A stretch of 64,000 nt of DNA from Prosthecobacter dejongeii (GTDB lineage Bacteria > Verrucomicrobiota > Verrucomicrobiia > Verrucomicrobiales > Verrucomicrobiaceae), in NCBI RefSeq assembly GCF_014203045.1, contig NZ_JACHIF010000003.1:310001-374000 (forward strand). The letters run 5' to 3'. Below, one piece after another: positions 1 through 8,454 of this stretch; the stretch's first letter is position 1; every line of letters begins with the position of its first letter. The notes beneath the pieces are model-generated. The model was not told where the DNA came from, did not search any database, and saw only the letters and a program-made list of their open reading frames with translations. Made by a program: the position numbers and the translations under genes.

Positions 1-570
1 CTGCGCCGTCAGCACACGTCCTGCGGGCAGTTCCGCTGGCACTTGCAGCGCCTGGCAGAGATCCTTTTCACGGAGGCCACCCGCAGTCTGGCCACCGCCC
101 CTGTCCGCGTGCAGACGCCGCTGGTGGAGACGGCGGGCAGTGCCTTTGCGCGGTCGGTGGTGCTGGTGCCCATCCTGCGCGCGGGACTGGGCCTGCAGGA
201 GGCCATTTTACCCTTGGTGCCTGAGGCCACGGTGGCGCATGTGGGCATCGCGCGGGATGAAGCCACCGCTCTGCCCATGCCCTATTATGCCAAGCTGCCC
301 GCCGTGCTGAAAGAGGCCGATGTCTTTTTGCTGGACCCCATGCTGGCCACGGGCGGCAGTGCGTGCAGTGCCGTCACCCAACTGAAAGAGGCCGGGGCCA
401 CGCGCATCACACTCATCTGTGTGGTCAGTTGCCCCCAGGGCCTACAGGCTCTGGCCGCCCAGCACCCGGATGTCACTGTGGTCACCGCTGCGGTGGACCC
501 AGGGCTGAATGAGCGCAGCTACATCGTCCCTGGTCTGGGGGATGCAGGAGATCGCTGCTTCGGCACCTGA
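1..570 (+). CDS. upp: Uracil phosphoribosyltransferase, 5' end missing
   Basis: This enzyme makes UMP from uracil and PRPP in cytoplasmic pyrimidine salvage. The frame is open from base 1 and enters with LRRQHTSCGQFRW, which matches the family's N-terminal LRd..T....FR segment, so only the first 20 or so residues lie outside the window. The PRPP-binding loop is seen as DPMLATGGSA and the uracil-binding C-terminus as YIVPGLGDAGDRCFGT. The internal TTG at 43 is not the true start. Family identity is clear from these motifs. The next gene on this strand is 160 bp away, so no operon is evident downstream. Confidence 0.95.
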   Translation: MRRQHTSCGQFRWHLQRLAEILFTEATRSLATAPVRVQTPLVETAGSAFARSVVLVPILRAGLGLQEAILPLVPEATVAHVGIARDEATALPMPYYAKLPAVLKEADVFLLDPMLATGGSACSAVTQLKEAGATRITLICVVSCPQGLQALAAQHPDVTVVTAAVDPGLNERSYIVPGLGDAGDRCFGT

Positions 571-594
571 GCGAGCCTGTGGGCACGAGGTTGC

Positions 595-634
595 CAAAAA
601 AAAAGCGGGCATCCCCAGCCCAAATCCGCCCGCT
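595..634 (-). terminator. Terminator-like hairpin, minus orientation
   Basis: AGCGGGC (604-610) pairs with GCCCGCT (628-634), and a run of nine A on the plus strand precedes the stem. Read on the minus strand this is a GC stem followed by nine T. No minus-strand gene lies just upstream of it, so its role is unclear. Confidence 0.4.
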
Positions 635-730
635 AGCGTTCATCGCCCGTTCAGGGGACAAAAAAGTTGCGTTTGCATGGGGATTGCTCTGTTCATCTCC
701 GCCGAGACGTGAAATAGTCTCCAGCATTCC

Positions 731-1396
731 ATGAAAGAGTATGCCTACATTCACGAGGAAGGCCAGTTGCCAGCACCGCTCAGTTCGGTGCCATTCCTCA
801 ACAGTTTTACGGAGGATCAGTTGGACGAAGTGCTGAATTCCTCCAGCCTGCTCCAGTGTGATGCGGGTGATATCATCATTCGCGAGGGCACCATCGACTC
901 TCGCATCTACATCCTGCTCAATGGCGAGCTGGAGGTGAAAGTGGCCGGTAAAAAAGTGGCCTCCATTGCTCGTGTGGGCGATGTTTTTGGCGAACTAGCC
1001 CTGGTGAATCAGGACAAGCGTGCCGCCTCTGTCATCGCCGGTAGTCGGGCCTTGTGCCTGGCGGTGGACCAGAAATTCCTCCAGGACATCCACCCGCGCG
1101 AGGAAGATCCGGCCTTCCACGCGGCCTTGTTTGAATTTGTCGCCCGTCTGGTGGCGAAGAAGCTGGATGCCACCTCCCGCCGCCTGGCAGAACTGGAAAA
1201 AGAACTGCGCGCCCTCAAAGGAGAGCCTGCTCCTGAGGCCCCCCAGGTCACGCTGGCGGAGACCCTGCCCCCTGTGCAGGTCAAAGCTACCCCGAAAACG
1301 GCGGCGAAGCCAGCCGCCAAGCCCACGGCAAAAGCGGCGAAATCCCGCGCCAAGGCCCCTCCCGCCAAGAAAAAGAAAGCGCTCGCCCGCCATTAA
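731..1396 (+). CDS. Cyclic-nucleotide-binding domain protein with Lys/Ala-rich tail
   Basis: A 221-residue soluble protein. Residues about 20-135 form a Crp/CAP-type cyclic nucleotide-binding fold: the phosphate-binding cassette reads FGELALVNQDKRAASV and is preceded by the DIIIREGTIDSRIYILLNGE strands. No helix-turn-helix follows. Instead the last 45 or so residues are a low-complexity tail rich in Lys, Ala and Pro (AAKPAAKPTAKAAKSRAK), like histone-H1-type tails of some bacterial DNA-binding proteins. The ligand and target cannot be told from sequence. A cAMP-responsive nucleic-acid-binding role is inference. ATG start; no clear ribosome-binding site. Confidence 0.8.
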   Translation: MKEYAYIHEEGQLPAPLSSVPFLNSFTEDQLDEVLNSSSLLQCDAGDIIIREGTIDSRIYILLNGELEVKVAGKKVASIARVGDVFGELALVNQDKRAASVIAGSRALCLAVDQKFLQDIHPREEDPAFHAALFEFVARLVAKKLDATSRRLAELEKELRALKGEPAPEAPQVTLAETLPPVQVKATPKTAAKPAAKPTAKAAKSRAKAPPAKKKKALARH

Positions 1397-1546
1397 ACTG
1401 CTACGTGGTTTCCGCCTAGCTGCATGGGTGGCCGTCCCACCTCAGCACCCGTCGCCAGTGCTGGGGAATGAGTGCGCTTTTGGTTAGAGCGGTTTGAAAA
1501 ATGATGTGGCCGCGTCGGTTCGGCGTGAATTTCTAGGCCGTTCATA

Positions 1547-1967
1547 CCTCGTTCGCCCTCTCATCCCGAGCTTCCAAAGCGCGTTCCCTCTCCCCAGGAA
1601 CTGGGGGATGAGGCCAAGGTGAGGGGGTGGTCGCAGCACGCAGAACCTCGTTCGCAAGAAGGTGCCCTTTTCTCTCAAACGACTCCTCTGTACTCCAGCC
1701 CCGAGACCATTCCACAGCCCCTCACCCCTGGCCCTGCTCCCCGCAAGCGGGGCGAGGGGGGATGTCTTTTCGACTCCGTCCACGGAAGACCAAACCAACT
1801 TCCTTCGCTCGGAATCAGTCCTCGTTCGCCCTTGTATTCGGAGCTTCCAAAGCGCGTTCCCTCTCCCCACGCAAGCGCGTTCCCTCTCCCCGCGCTTGCG
1901 TGGGGAGAGGCCAAGGTGAGGGGGTGGTCGCAGCACGCAAAACCTCGTTCGCAAGAAGGTGCCTTTT
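1547..1967. repeat. Imperfect direct repeat, about 120 bp, two copies
   Basis: Copy one spans about 1547-1666 and copy two about 1820-1967. They share CCTCGTTCGCCCT, GAGCTTCCAAAGCGCGTTCC and GAGGGGGTGGTCGCAGCACG followed by a shared CCTCGTTCGCAAGAAGGTGCC segment. Copy two has an extra inverted repeat (CCCACGCAAGCGCG against CGCGCTTGCGTGGG). The 850-bp stretch from 1397 to 2245 holds no convincing gene; open frames there read through the repeats. Confidence 0.75.
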
Positions 1968-2077
1968 CCAAAAACGACACCTTTGCCCTCCACCTCCAAG
2001 AGCCCTCGCCCGCCCTGCTTCCCGTTTGCAGGGAGCAGGAACGCATTTTTGGAAGCACGGGATGGAACGGGCGGACG

Positions 2078-2208
2078 GAGGTTTCTCGCGCCTCTCCAGG
2101 GCGCTCTGCGTTTGACGCGTTTTTGGTTATTCCGTGTCCGGGGGTTCTCGCTCGCCAAGCCTCGCTGCACCCCCGGCTACCCTCTTTCGCCCCTCCAGGG
2201 CGGGGGCA
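2078..2208. repeat. Half copy of the ~295-bp palindromic element
   Basis: This is the right-hand half of the element found whole at 3910-4206 and 10334-10626: an inner TTTCTCGCGCCTCTCCAGGG box, then CCGGGGGTTCTCGCTCGCC, ACCCCCGGCTACC and a closing TCGCCCCTCCAGGGCGGGGG-like arm. The left half is missing, so it cannot form the full palindrome. Confidence 0.7.
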
Positions 2209-2245
2209 CTGGGTCTCCCGTCAACGGAGTCAAAAAGACCTCCCC

Positions 2246-3670
2246 CTACGCGATGAGTTTATCGATCACCTGACCGCCAAACTGGCTGAGCTGTTTGAAA
2301 CGACCCGCGTGGTAAAAGGTGAGCTTGTTGTCATCCAGCCCCAGCAGGCGCAGGAGGGTCACGTGGACATCGCGCACGTGGTGGACTTCTTCGATGGCCT
2401 CCATGCCGCGATCATCCGTCGCGCCGATGGTGTGTCCCGCTTTGACGCCGCCTCCGGCGAACCACATCGTCATGGCCTTGGGGTTGTGATCCCGCCCATA
2501 CTGGGTGCCGCCGCGCACGCCATTGTCCGGCGTGCGGCCAAATTCGCCACACCAGACGATGAGGGTATCCTCCAGCAGACCGCGTTGTTTGAGATCGGCG
2601 ATCAGCGCGGCGATGGGTTGATCCACCTGCCGGATGAGGTTGCCATGAGCGCGCTCGATGTAGTCGTGACTGTCCCAGGTGCCAGCGTAGAGCTGCACAA
2701 AGCGCACGCCCTTTTCCACCAGCTTGCGCGCCAGCAGGCACTTGCGGCCAAAGGCATCCGTGGCGTCTTGCCCCATGCCGTACATCGTTTTCGTCGCGGC
2801 ATCTTCCTTTTCCAGGTCAATGACCTCGGGCACCTGCATCTGCATGCGAAAGGCCAGCTCGTAGTTATTCATGCGCGCCTTCAGCTCGTCATGCCAGGGA
2901 TGGTTGTTGACATGCTTTTGGTTAAGCTGAGTCAGCAGGTCCAGGTTCGCCCGCTGGTGCTGGGGGGAGATGCCGGGGGGCGGCTGCAGATCCAGCACGG
3001 GGCTGCCTTTAGGCCGGAGGGGCGTACCTTGGAAGTCGGCAGGCAGGTAGCCATTGCCCCAGTTCGCACTGCCGCCTTGCGGGTAGCTGATCTCTGGCAG
3101 GACGACAAAGCCGGGCAGGTCCTGATTCACCGAGCCCAGCCCATACGAGACCCAGGCCCCCAGGGCGGGATCTCCGCCAAAGCGGTTGCCACAGTTCATC
3201 TGGTACATGGCCGTGGGGTGATTCACGCTATCCACCTGGCAGCCGCGGTAAAAGCACAGCTCGTCCGCCACCTTCGCCAGGTGCTGCCACGGCTCGCTCA
3301 TCCAGGCACCGCTTTGGCCATGCTGGGCAAATTTAAAGGGGCTGCGCACGTAGTAGCGTTTGCCACTTTCCATGGCGGATTTCATCGCGCCCTCGCGCAC
3401 AAATTCCTTCAGGTGCAGCTTCTCCAGCGCTGGTTTCGGATCGAAGCAATCAATGTGACTCGGCCCGCCCTCCATCATGAGGAAGATGCAGTTTTTGGCC
3501 CTGGCCGGGACCTGCTGCGGCTTGGGGGCCAGAGGGCTGCGGGCCTCCGCCGCCAGGAGGGACGTCAGCGCCACACTGCCCAGGGAGGTGCCCAGACCAT
3601 AGACAAACTCGCGCCGCGTCGGCGCATGCAGCGCCCGCGCTCCGGCACAGGGAAAGAGAGGGGAGTTCAT
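2246..3670 (-). CDS. DUF1501 domain protein, Tat-exported
   Basis: A 474-residue protein of the DUF1501 family (alkaline-phosphatase/sulfatase-like fold), common in Planctomycetes and Verrucomicrobia. The N-terminus carries a twin-arginine signal (TRREFVYGLG then an Ala/Leu-rich segment). Family segments include NCIFLMMEGGPSHIDCFDPK, WDSHDYIERAHGN, VWCGEFGRTPDN and GGTQYGRDHNPKAMTMWFAG. ATG 3670 is preferred over an upstream in-frame TTG at 3697 because the Tat motif then sits at a normal distance. It lies downstream of the DUF1549/DUF1553 gene on the same strand, the usual partnership; substrate unknown. Confidence 0.9.
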   Translation of the reverse strand: MNSPLFPCAGARALHAPTRREFVYGLGTSLGSVALTSLLAAEARSPLAPKPQQVPARAKNCIFLMMEGGPSHIDCFDPKPALEKLHLKEFVREGAMKSAMESGKRYYVRSPFKFAQHGQSGAWMSEPWQHLAKVADELCFYRGCQVDSVNHPTAMYQMNCGNRFGGDPALGAWVSYGLGSVNQDLPGFVVLPEISYPQGGSANWGNGYLPADFQGTPLRPKGSPVLDLQPPPGISPQHQRANLDLLTQLNQKHVNNHPWHDELKARMNNYELAFRMQMQVPEVIDLEKEDAATKTMYGMGQDATDAFGRKCLLARKLVEKGVRFVQLYAGTWDSHDYIERAHGNLIRQVDQPIAALIADLKQRGLLEDTLIVWCGEFGRTPDNGVRGGTQYGRDHNPKAMTMWFAGGGVKAGHTIGATDDRGMEAIEEVHHVRDVHVTLLRLLGLDDNKLTFYHAGRFKQLSQFGGQVIDKLIA

Positions 3671-3909
3671 GGGGTGGGTGCAGTCTCCCGTCTTCAACGC
3701 TACGAATGTCTAAAAGAGACAGATTTTTCTGAAATTTTTTTGGATGTCCCGTAAACCTTGCCCACAGAAAGAGCGGATGGGATTAAGTATGCCTGAATGG
3801 ACTCCTTGTATGGCGATGAAGTATCCTTTGTTAGGCGTGTGGATTCCTTTTTTAAGATCGCTCAAGATTAAAAAGAGCGCCAAAAATCAACATAGCTGTT
3901 CCCCGCCTT

Positions 3910-4206
3910 TCGTCCTGGAAGGACGTGAGCCCATAGCCGGGGGTGGCGCGAGGGACGAGCAAAACCCCCGGTGAGAGAAAATGTTCGGCATCAGCCAATC
4001 AGGCGTCCTGGAAGGACGCGAGAAAGGTCGCCGGCCCCCTCAGACTCCGCAGTGGGAAAAGGCGGGCATGGAGAGCGAGCGACCTTTCTCGCCTCCCTCC
4101 AGGAGGCCCCTCTAATAGGGAGTGTTTGCATCCCGTTCGTCCGGGGGTTCTCGGCGGCTGCGCCACCTCCACCCCCGGCTATTGGCTTTCGTCCCTCCGG
4201 GACGAG
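3910..4206. repeat. ~295-bp nested palindromic element, full copy
   Basis: Outer arms: CGTCCTGGAAGGACG with ATAGCCGGGGGTGG and AACCCCCGG on the left, CCGGGGGTTCTCGG, ACCCCCGGCTATTGG and CGTCCCTCCGGGACG on the right. Inner arms: GGCGTCCTGGAAGGACGCGA plus GAAAGGTCGCC against GCGACCTTTCTCGCC and CTCCAGGAGG. The layout is that of 10334-10626. It separates the DUF1501 gene from the DUF1549/DUF1553 gene. No transposase is present, so it is a non-autonomous or REP-like repeat. Confidence 0.8.
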
Positions 4207-4229
4207 AAGAATGGGCAGTTCAAACCGGC

Positions 4230-7196
4230 TCAATACACATACGCAAACTCGTTGGAATTCAGCAGCACCAGGCACACATCCGCCAGGGCGCGGGTGCGGG
4301 CATCCACAGCGGCGGGTTGCAGATCAGGCACGAAGTCGGCGTAGGCGGGCAGTTTTTCCTGAAAGCTGAATTTCTCTCCGGTGTTCTCCTCCACGGCCTC
4401 GCGGGTGATCTCCAGCGGCGGCGGCTGGGTGGTGAAGGTGAGGGCCTGTTGCTTCACCTCCATGGCCTGCCAGTGGGTCGTGCAGGCGGTCTTTTCCTCA
4501 GCGGTTGGGGCGCGGCCATAGGCCAGGGCAAACACGCGGCTCAGGGCATCGGCAGGCTGGTCTTTTAAAGCGCGATGGGCCAGCGCCAGTGCGCGGTCAT
4601 ACGCGGCCTGGCCATTGAACAGGCTGAAGACCTGTGGCGTCACGGTGGAGACCTCGCGGGCCTCGCAGGAAAAGTCGGGGCCGGGTTCATTGAACACCTC
4701 CATGAAGGGATCCCGCACGCCGCGAATTTTCAGCGCATACAGGCTGCGGCGGTGCCGCTGAGCGGGCAGGGGATTTGGCACCCAGGCCGCAGCAAAGGTG
4801 CCCATGACCTGGCGCGGCTGCATGGCCACTTCCCGGTGGATTTCTGGGCGATTCGGGATGCCGCCCAGCGTGGGGTTCAGCTCGCCCGTGACTTTCAGCA
4901 TCGTGTCTCGCAGCTCCTCAGCGGTGAGGCGGCGTGGTTTGAAAACGGCGTAGGCAGCCTCCATTTCTTCACGGGTGAGGGAGGCTGCATTGAGAGGAGC
5001 GTGGACACTGCTGTCCGCCGGCTGGGGAATGTCCCCCTCGGCACTCCGCCGGTAGGCCGCGCTGCTCATGATGAGGCGATGCATTTCTTTTAGGCTCCAG
5101 CCCTTTTCCACCAGGGTCGCGGCCAGCCAGTCCAGCAGCTCCGGGTGCGTGGGTTTTTTGCCCGTGCTGCCAAAGTTATTGGGGTTCCCCGCCAGCGCCT
5201 GCCCGAAGTGCCAGAGCCACAGCCGATTCACGATCGTGCGGGTGGTGAGAGGGTTGTCCGCACGGGCGATCCAGGCCGCCAGGGCGCTGCGGCGGCCCTC
5301 CACTTCTGCGGGGATCTGGGCCTGCACCTGCGCGGTTTCAAAGAGGGCCGTCAGCACTCCCGGCTGCACCGGCGTGGTGGGTGAAAAGGGATCTCCCCCG
5401 CCCAGGATGGCTGTTTGCTCCAGCTCGCCTGCGGTCAGCCGATCCTGCGGCACGCGCAGCGGCTGGTTCACACTGGTCATCGTCGGCGTGCGGCCATTGT
5501 AAACGCTGAAGGCATAGGGTTCGTAGCGTTCCATCTCCCACTTCAGGCGCTCCAGTCCCTTGCGGGCCACGCGCTCATTTCCGAAGTCCACGGGCTGAAA
5601 ACCGACCAATTTGGGCGGATACTGATCCTCCGGCAGGCCTTGCTTTTGCAGGCTGTTACGGGCCAGATCATACACACCCACGAAGTTCCGTGCCTTGCCC
5701 TTACCACCTTGGCCAGGACCTTTCTTCGCACCCCCGTTTTGCATCGTTGCACGGGCTGCCGCCACAGCTTGGTCCCAGGCTTGGCGATCCAGCTTTTTCT
5801 CCGCATACCACTTTTCTGCGTTGACGAGCATTTGGTTATCCAGTTTGCGCAGCACGTTCACGTGCTCGGCATAACGCTGCTCCAGATACTGGCGTTCTTC
5901 GAAGCCTGCGGTGTTTTCTAAGGGGAGAAACGGCGCGGGGCGTTCGGCCAATTGCGTGCTGCTAAAGCAGGCCTGAATGGCATAATAATCATGCGTGGGC
6001 ACGGGATCGAATTTGTGATCGTGGCAGCGCGCGCATTGCAGCGAGTGGGCCAGAAAGGTCTCGCCCACGCTGTTGGTCACATCATCTAGGAAGCGCTGTC
6101 GGGCCACCTTGGCCACTTCCATGCCAGTCAGTTCCCACGGCCCCATCCGCAGAAAGCCCGTGGCGATGAGGCCTTCCGAAGTGGGGCGGGCACTCTTGCC
6201 GGCCTGTGCGGTATTCGCCACCATCTCATCGCCCGCGATCTGTTCTTGGATAAACTGATCGTAGGGCTTGTCGGCATTGAAGCTGCGCACCACGTAGTCG
6301 CGGTAGCGCCAGGCATTGCCGCGCTCGTAATCATTGGCAAAACCGCTGCTGTCTGCGTAGCGCGCCACATCCAGCCAGTGCCGCGCCATGCGCTCGCCAT
6401 AGTGGGGTGAGTCTAACAAACGATCAATCAGTTGGGTGTAGGTCGCCTCCACATCGGTCGTGGTCTTCATCGCCAGCTCAAAAGCATGCACCTCCTCCGG
6501 CGTGGGCGGCAGGCCGATGAGGTCAAAGGTGGCGCGGCGAATGAAAGTGCGCGCATCCGCTGCCGGGGCCGGTTTCAGCCCCGTGGGCAGATGCAGGGAA
6601 AGCAGGGCATCAATCGGGTGCGGGGCGGTGACGGGCGGCGTGGGCTTTTTCACCGGTTGGTAACCCCACAGCGCGGCGGCTGGGTAACGGCGATTTGCCC
6701 AGTCGGGCGAGAGCGCCCCCGTGGTCTTGATGATGAGTCCATCCTCCGCCTCCCAAGCTTTCGCGTGCACCTGGGCGATCTTTTGGCGCTGCGCCTCCTC
6801 CGGCCACGGCGCCCCCTGGGTGATCCAGGTTTTCAGCCACTCGCGTTGGGCTTCGGTGAGGGCATCCTTTTCCTTCGGCGGCATGGCCTCCCAGTCCTCA
6901 TGGTCGCGGGTGGTGGCGAGGTAAAGCGGGCTGGCCTCCGGCTTTCCAAGGACCAGACTAGGCGTCTCACTGTCGCCCCCCTTCAGCGTGGCGGCCAGCG
7001 TGCGCATGTCCAGCCCACCTTTGATCTTCGCCTCGTCCTGCCCATGACAGGCCAGGCACTTTTCCTGAAACAAGGGCCACACCCGCCTAACAAAAAGTGC
7101 CTCCGCCTCCACCGCCGGAAGCGAAGGGGTGACGAGCAAAGTCAGCAGGGCGAGACGAAACAGCATGGCAAGGTAACGAAGATACGACGGCGACAT
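4230..7196 (-). CDS. PSCyt1-DUF1549-DUF1553 cytochrome-like protein
   Basis: A 988-residue exported protein of the planctomycete-type family. After a signal peptide (MLFRLALLTLLVTPSLPA core) comes a PSCyt1 c-type haem domain with CLACHG near residue 40, then DUF1549 (residues about 190-420) and DUF1553 (about 600-930, ending in the typical LLNSNEFAYVY). DUF1549 contains a second CxxCH motif, CARCHDHKFDP. Start chosen at ATG 7196, which has GAGAAG just upstream; ATG 7166 is possible. With DUF1501 it forms a common envelope-located pair linked by others to complex substrate breakdown; the actual activity is unknown. Confidence 0.9.
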   Translation of the reverse strand: MSPSYLRYLAMLFRLALLTLLVTPSLPAVEAEALFVRRVWPLFQEKCLACHGQDEAKIKGGLDMRTLAATLKGGDSETPSLVLGKPEASPLYLATTRDHEDWEAMPPKEKDALTEAQREWLKTWITQGAPWPEEAQRQKIAQVHAKAWEAEDGLIIKTTGALSPDWANRRYPAAALWGYQPVKKPTPPVTAPHPIDALLSLHLPTGLKPAPAADARTFIRRATFDLIGLPPTPEEVHAFELAMKTTTDVEATYTQLIDRLLDSPHYGERMARHWLDVARYADSSGFANDYERGNAWRYRDYVVRSFNADKPYDQFIQEQIAGDEMVANTAQAGKSARPTSEGLIATGFLRMGPWELTGMEVAKVARQRFLDDVTNSVGETFLAHSLQCARCHDHKFDPVPTHDYYAIQACFSSTQLAERPAPFLPLENTAGFEERQYLEQRYAEHVNVLRKLDNQMLVNAEKWYAEKKLDRQAWDQAVAAARATMQNGGAKKGPGQGGKGKARNFVGVYDLARNSLQKQGLPEDQYPPKLVGFQPVDFGNERVARKGLERLKWEMERYEPYAFSVYNGRTPTMTSVNQPLRVPQDRLTAGELEQTAILGGGDPFSPTTPVQPGVLTALFETAQVQAQIPAEVEGRRSALAAWIARADNPLTTRTIVNRLWLWHFGQALAGNPNNFGSTGKKPTHPELLDWLAATLVEKGWSLKEMHRLIMSSAAYRRSAEGDIPQPADSSVHAPLNAASLTREEMEAAYAVFKPRRLTAEELRDTMLKVTGELNPTLGGIPNRPEIHREVAMQPRQVMGTFAAAWVPNPLPAQRHRRSLYALKIRGVRDPFMEVFNEPGPDFSCEAREVSTVTPQVFSLFNGQAAYDRALALAHRALKDQPADALSRVFALAYGRAPTAEEKTACTTHWQAMEVKQQALTFTTQPPPLEITREAVEENTGEKFSFQEKLPAYADFVPDLQPAAVDARTRALADVCLVLLNSNEFAYVY

Positions 7197-7238
7197 TTCT
7201 TCTCGGTAGATCCAGTGGGTGGAATTTTTTTGGGCTTT

Positions 7239-7280
7239 CAGTACAGTATTCATCACTCTCCGAGTGATGCGTCCGCCCCA
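7239..7280. repeat. Dispersed hairpin repeat, copy 1
   Basis: A 42-bp unit containing GTACAGTATT followed by the perfect hairpin ATCACTC-TCC-GAGTGAT and GCGTCCGCCCCA. Related copies are at 10121-10161 and 10649-10690, with a partial inverted copy at 20352-20376. This copy sits about 43 bp upstream of the start of the DUF1549/DUF1553 gene, in its likely leader. The rest of 7281-7618 holds no gene. Confidence 0.75.
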
Positions 7281-7618
7281 GGCCACCTTCGTCCGCCATG
7301 GAGCGCACGCGTCTCGCGTGCTGGGTTCTGCGTCCTCGCGGAACCCCGTTCTAACGCCCTCGTATGCTGAGGGGAGCGCGGACATTCGCTTCGCGGCTTC
7401 GCACTTGTCCGCAACGTTCGCCCCAGGCCTCCTTCGTCCGCTGGTTTGAGACCGAACAACCTCCGAGACAGAAAGTCAGGGTCGCAGCGCTCCCCATGTT
7501 TTAGAGGCGGGCAAGAGTGCCCACGCTCCTCTCCAGGGGCTTCCCCTCCCACTCCCCCACATCTAAATCCACGTCACCTTCAGCACACCGCACCCGGAGA
7601 GTGCAAACTCCCCCCCCT

Positions 7619-8395
7619 TCACAGCCACCGTTCCATCTCCACAGGCAGGGGCGCTTCCCAGACGTGATGGAAGTCGGGCGTGTGCACTTCCAGGCGGCTG
7701 GAGTGCAGGGCCTGGCGGGAAAAGTGCAGGCGCTTTTCCAGGTCCGGCGTCCAGCCGGTCTCGATGAAATCCAGGTAGCAGCGCTCATCCGCCCCGTAGA
7801 TTTTATCGCCTAAAATCGGGTGGCCGAGGTGGGCCAGATGCACGCGGATCTGGTGCATGCGCCCCGTCACGGGGGAGGCCTCCACCAGCGCCAGCGGCCC
7901 CACCGTGGGGTGCTGCACGGTGCGCAGAAGGCGGAACCGCGTCTGACAGGCTGCGCCTTCGGGATGCACGAGCTGTTTCACCCAGATGGGCGAGTCCATG
8001 ACCTCGCCTTTCCTCAAGATGGGCCCTTGGAAATCCAGCGTCTCCCACGCGGGCCAGCCGTGGACGAGGGCGAGGTAGGTTTTATGAAACTGGCGCTCCT
8101 GCATGGCGATGCCAAAACGCCGCGCCGCCGCTTGGGTCGTGGCCACCAGCACCGTGCCGGAAGTCTCACGATCCAGCCGATTGATGATGGAGATCTGCCC
8201 ACCATTCGCCATCTCATAGGCCAGCAGTGCATTCAGACCATGCCATAGCGTCCACGTGCCATTGGGCGTGCTGGGATGGACCTGCAGGGGCGCGGGTTTG
8301 TCCACGACGATGTAGTCGTCGCTTTCGGCGAGGAGGGTGAAGTCAGGATTGACGGCGTGCAGCACGGGAACGGGAATGTAGCACAGGTGAGCCAA
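7619..8395 (-). CDS. RluA-family pseudouridine synthase
   Basis: A 258-residue cytoplasmic RNA-modifying enzyme that converts uridine to pseudouridine. The catalytic aspartate lies in INRLDRETSGTVLVA (about residue 95), followed by YLALVHGWP, the RMHQIRVHLAHLGHPILGD motif and the C-terminal HSSRLEV strand. There is no N-terminal S4 domain, so it resembles short RluA/TruC-type enzymes; the target site in rRNA or tRNA cannot be assigned. The start is a TTG at 8395; a downstream GTG is possible. Confidence 0.9.
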   Translation of the reverse strand: MAHLCYIPVPVLHAVNPDFTLLAESDDYIVVDKPAPLQVHPSTPNGTWTLWHGLNALLAYEMANGGQISIINRLDRETSGTVLVATTQAAARRFGIAMQERQFHKTYLALVHGWPAWETLDFQGPILRKGEVMDSPIWVKQLVHPEGAACQTRFRLLRTVQHPTVGPLALVEASPVTGRMHQIRVHLAHLGHPILGDKIYGADERCYLDFIETGWTPDLEKRLHFSRQALHSSRLEVHTPDFHHVWEAPLPVEMERWL

Positions 8396-8454
8396 AGGCA
8401 GGCCAGCAAAACGAATGACGTCTAAGCAAATGTCCTTCGGGCCGTTTCATCCGC

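Noticed and set aside
1619..3754. A 711-codon plus-strand open frame
   Set aside because: It runs through repeats and antisense to the DUF1501 gene, whose protein matches a known family. The long frame is a by-product of high GC content.
6432..7370. A 312-codon plus-strand open frame
   Set aside because: Antisense to the PSCyt1/DUF1549 gene; Arg/Gly-rich without motifs.
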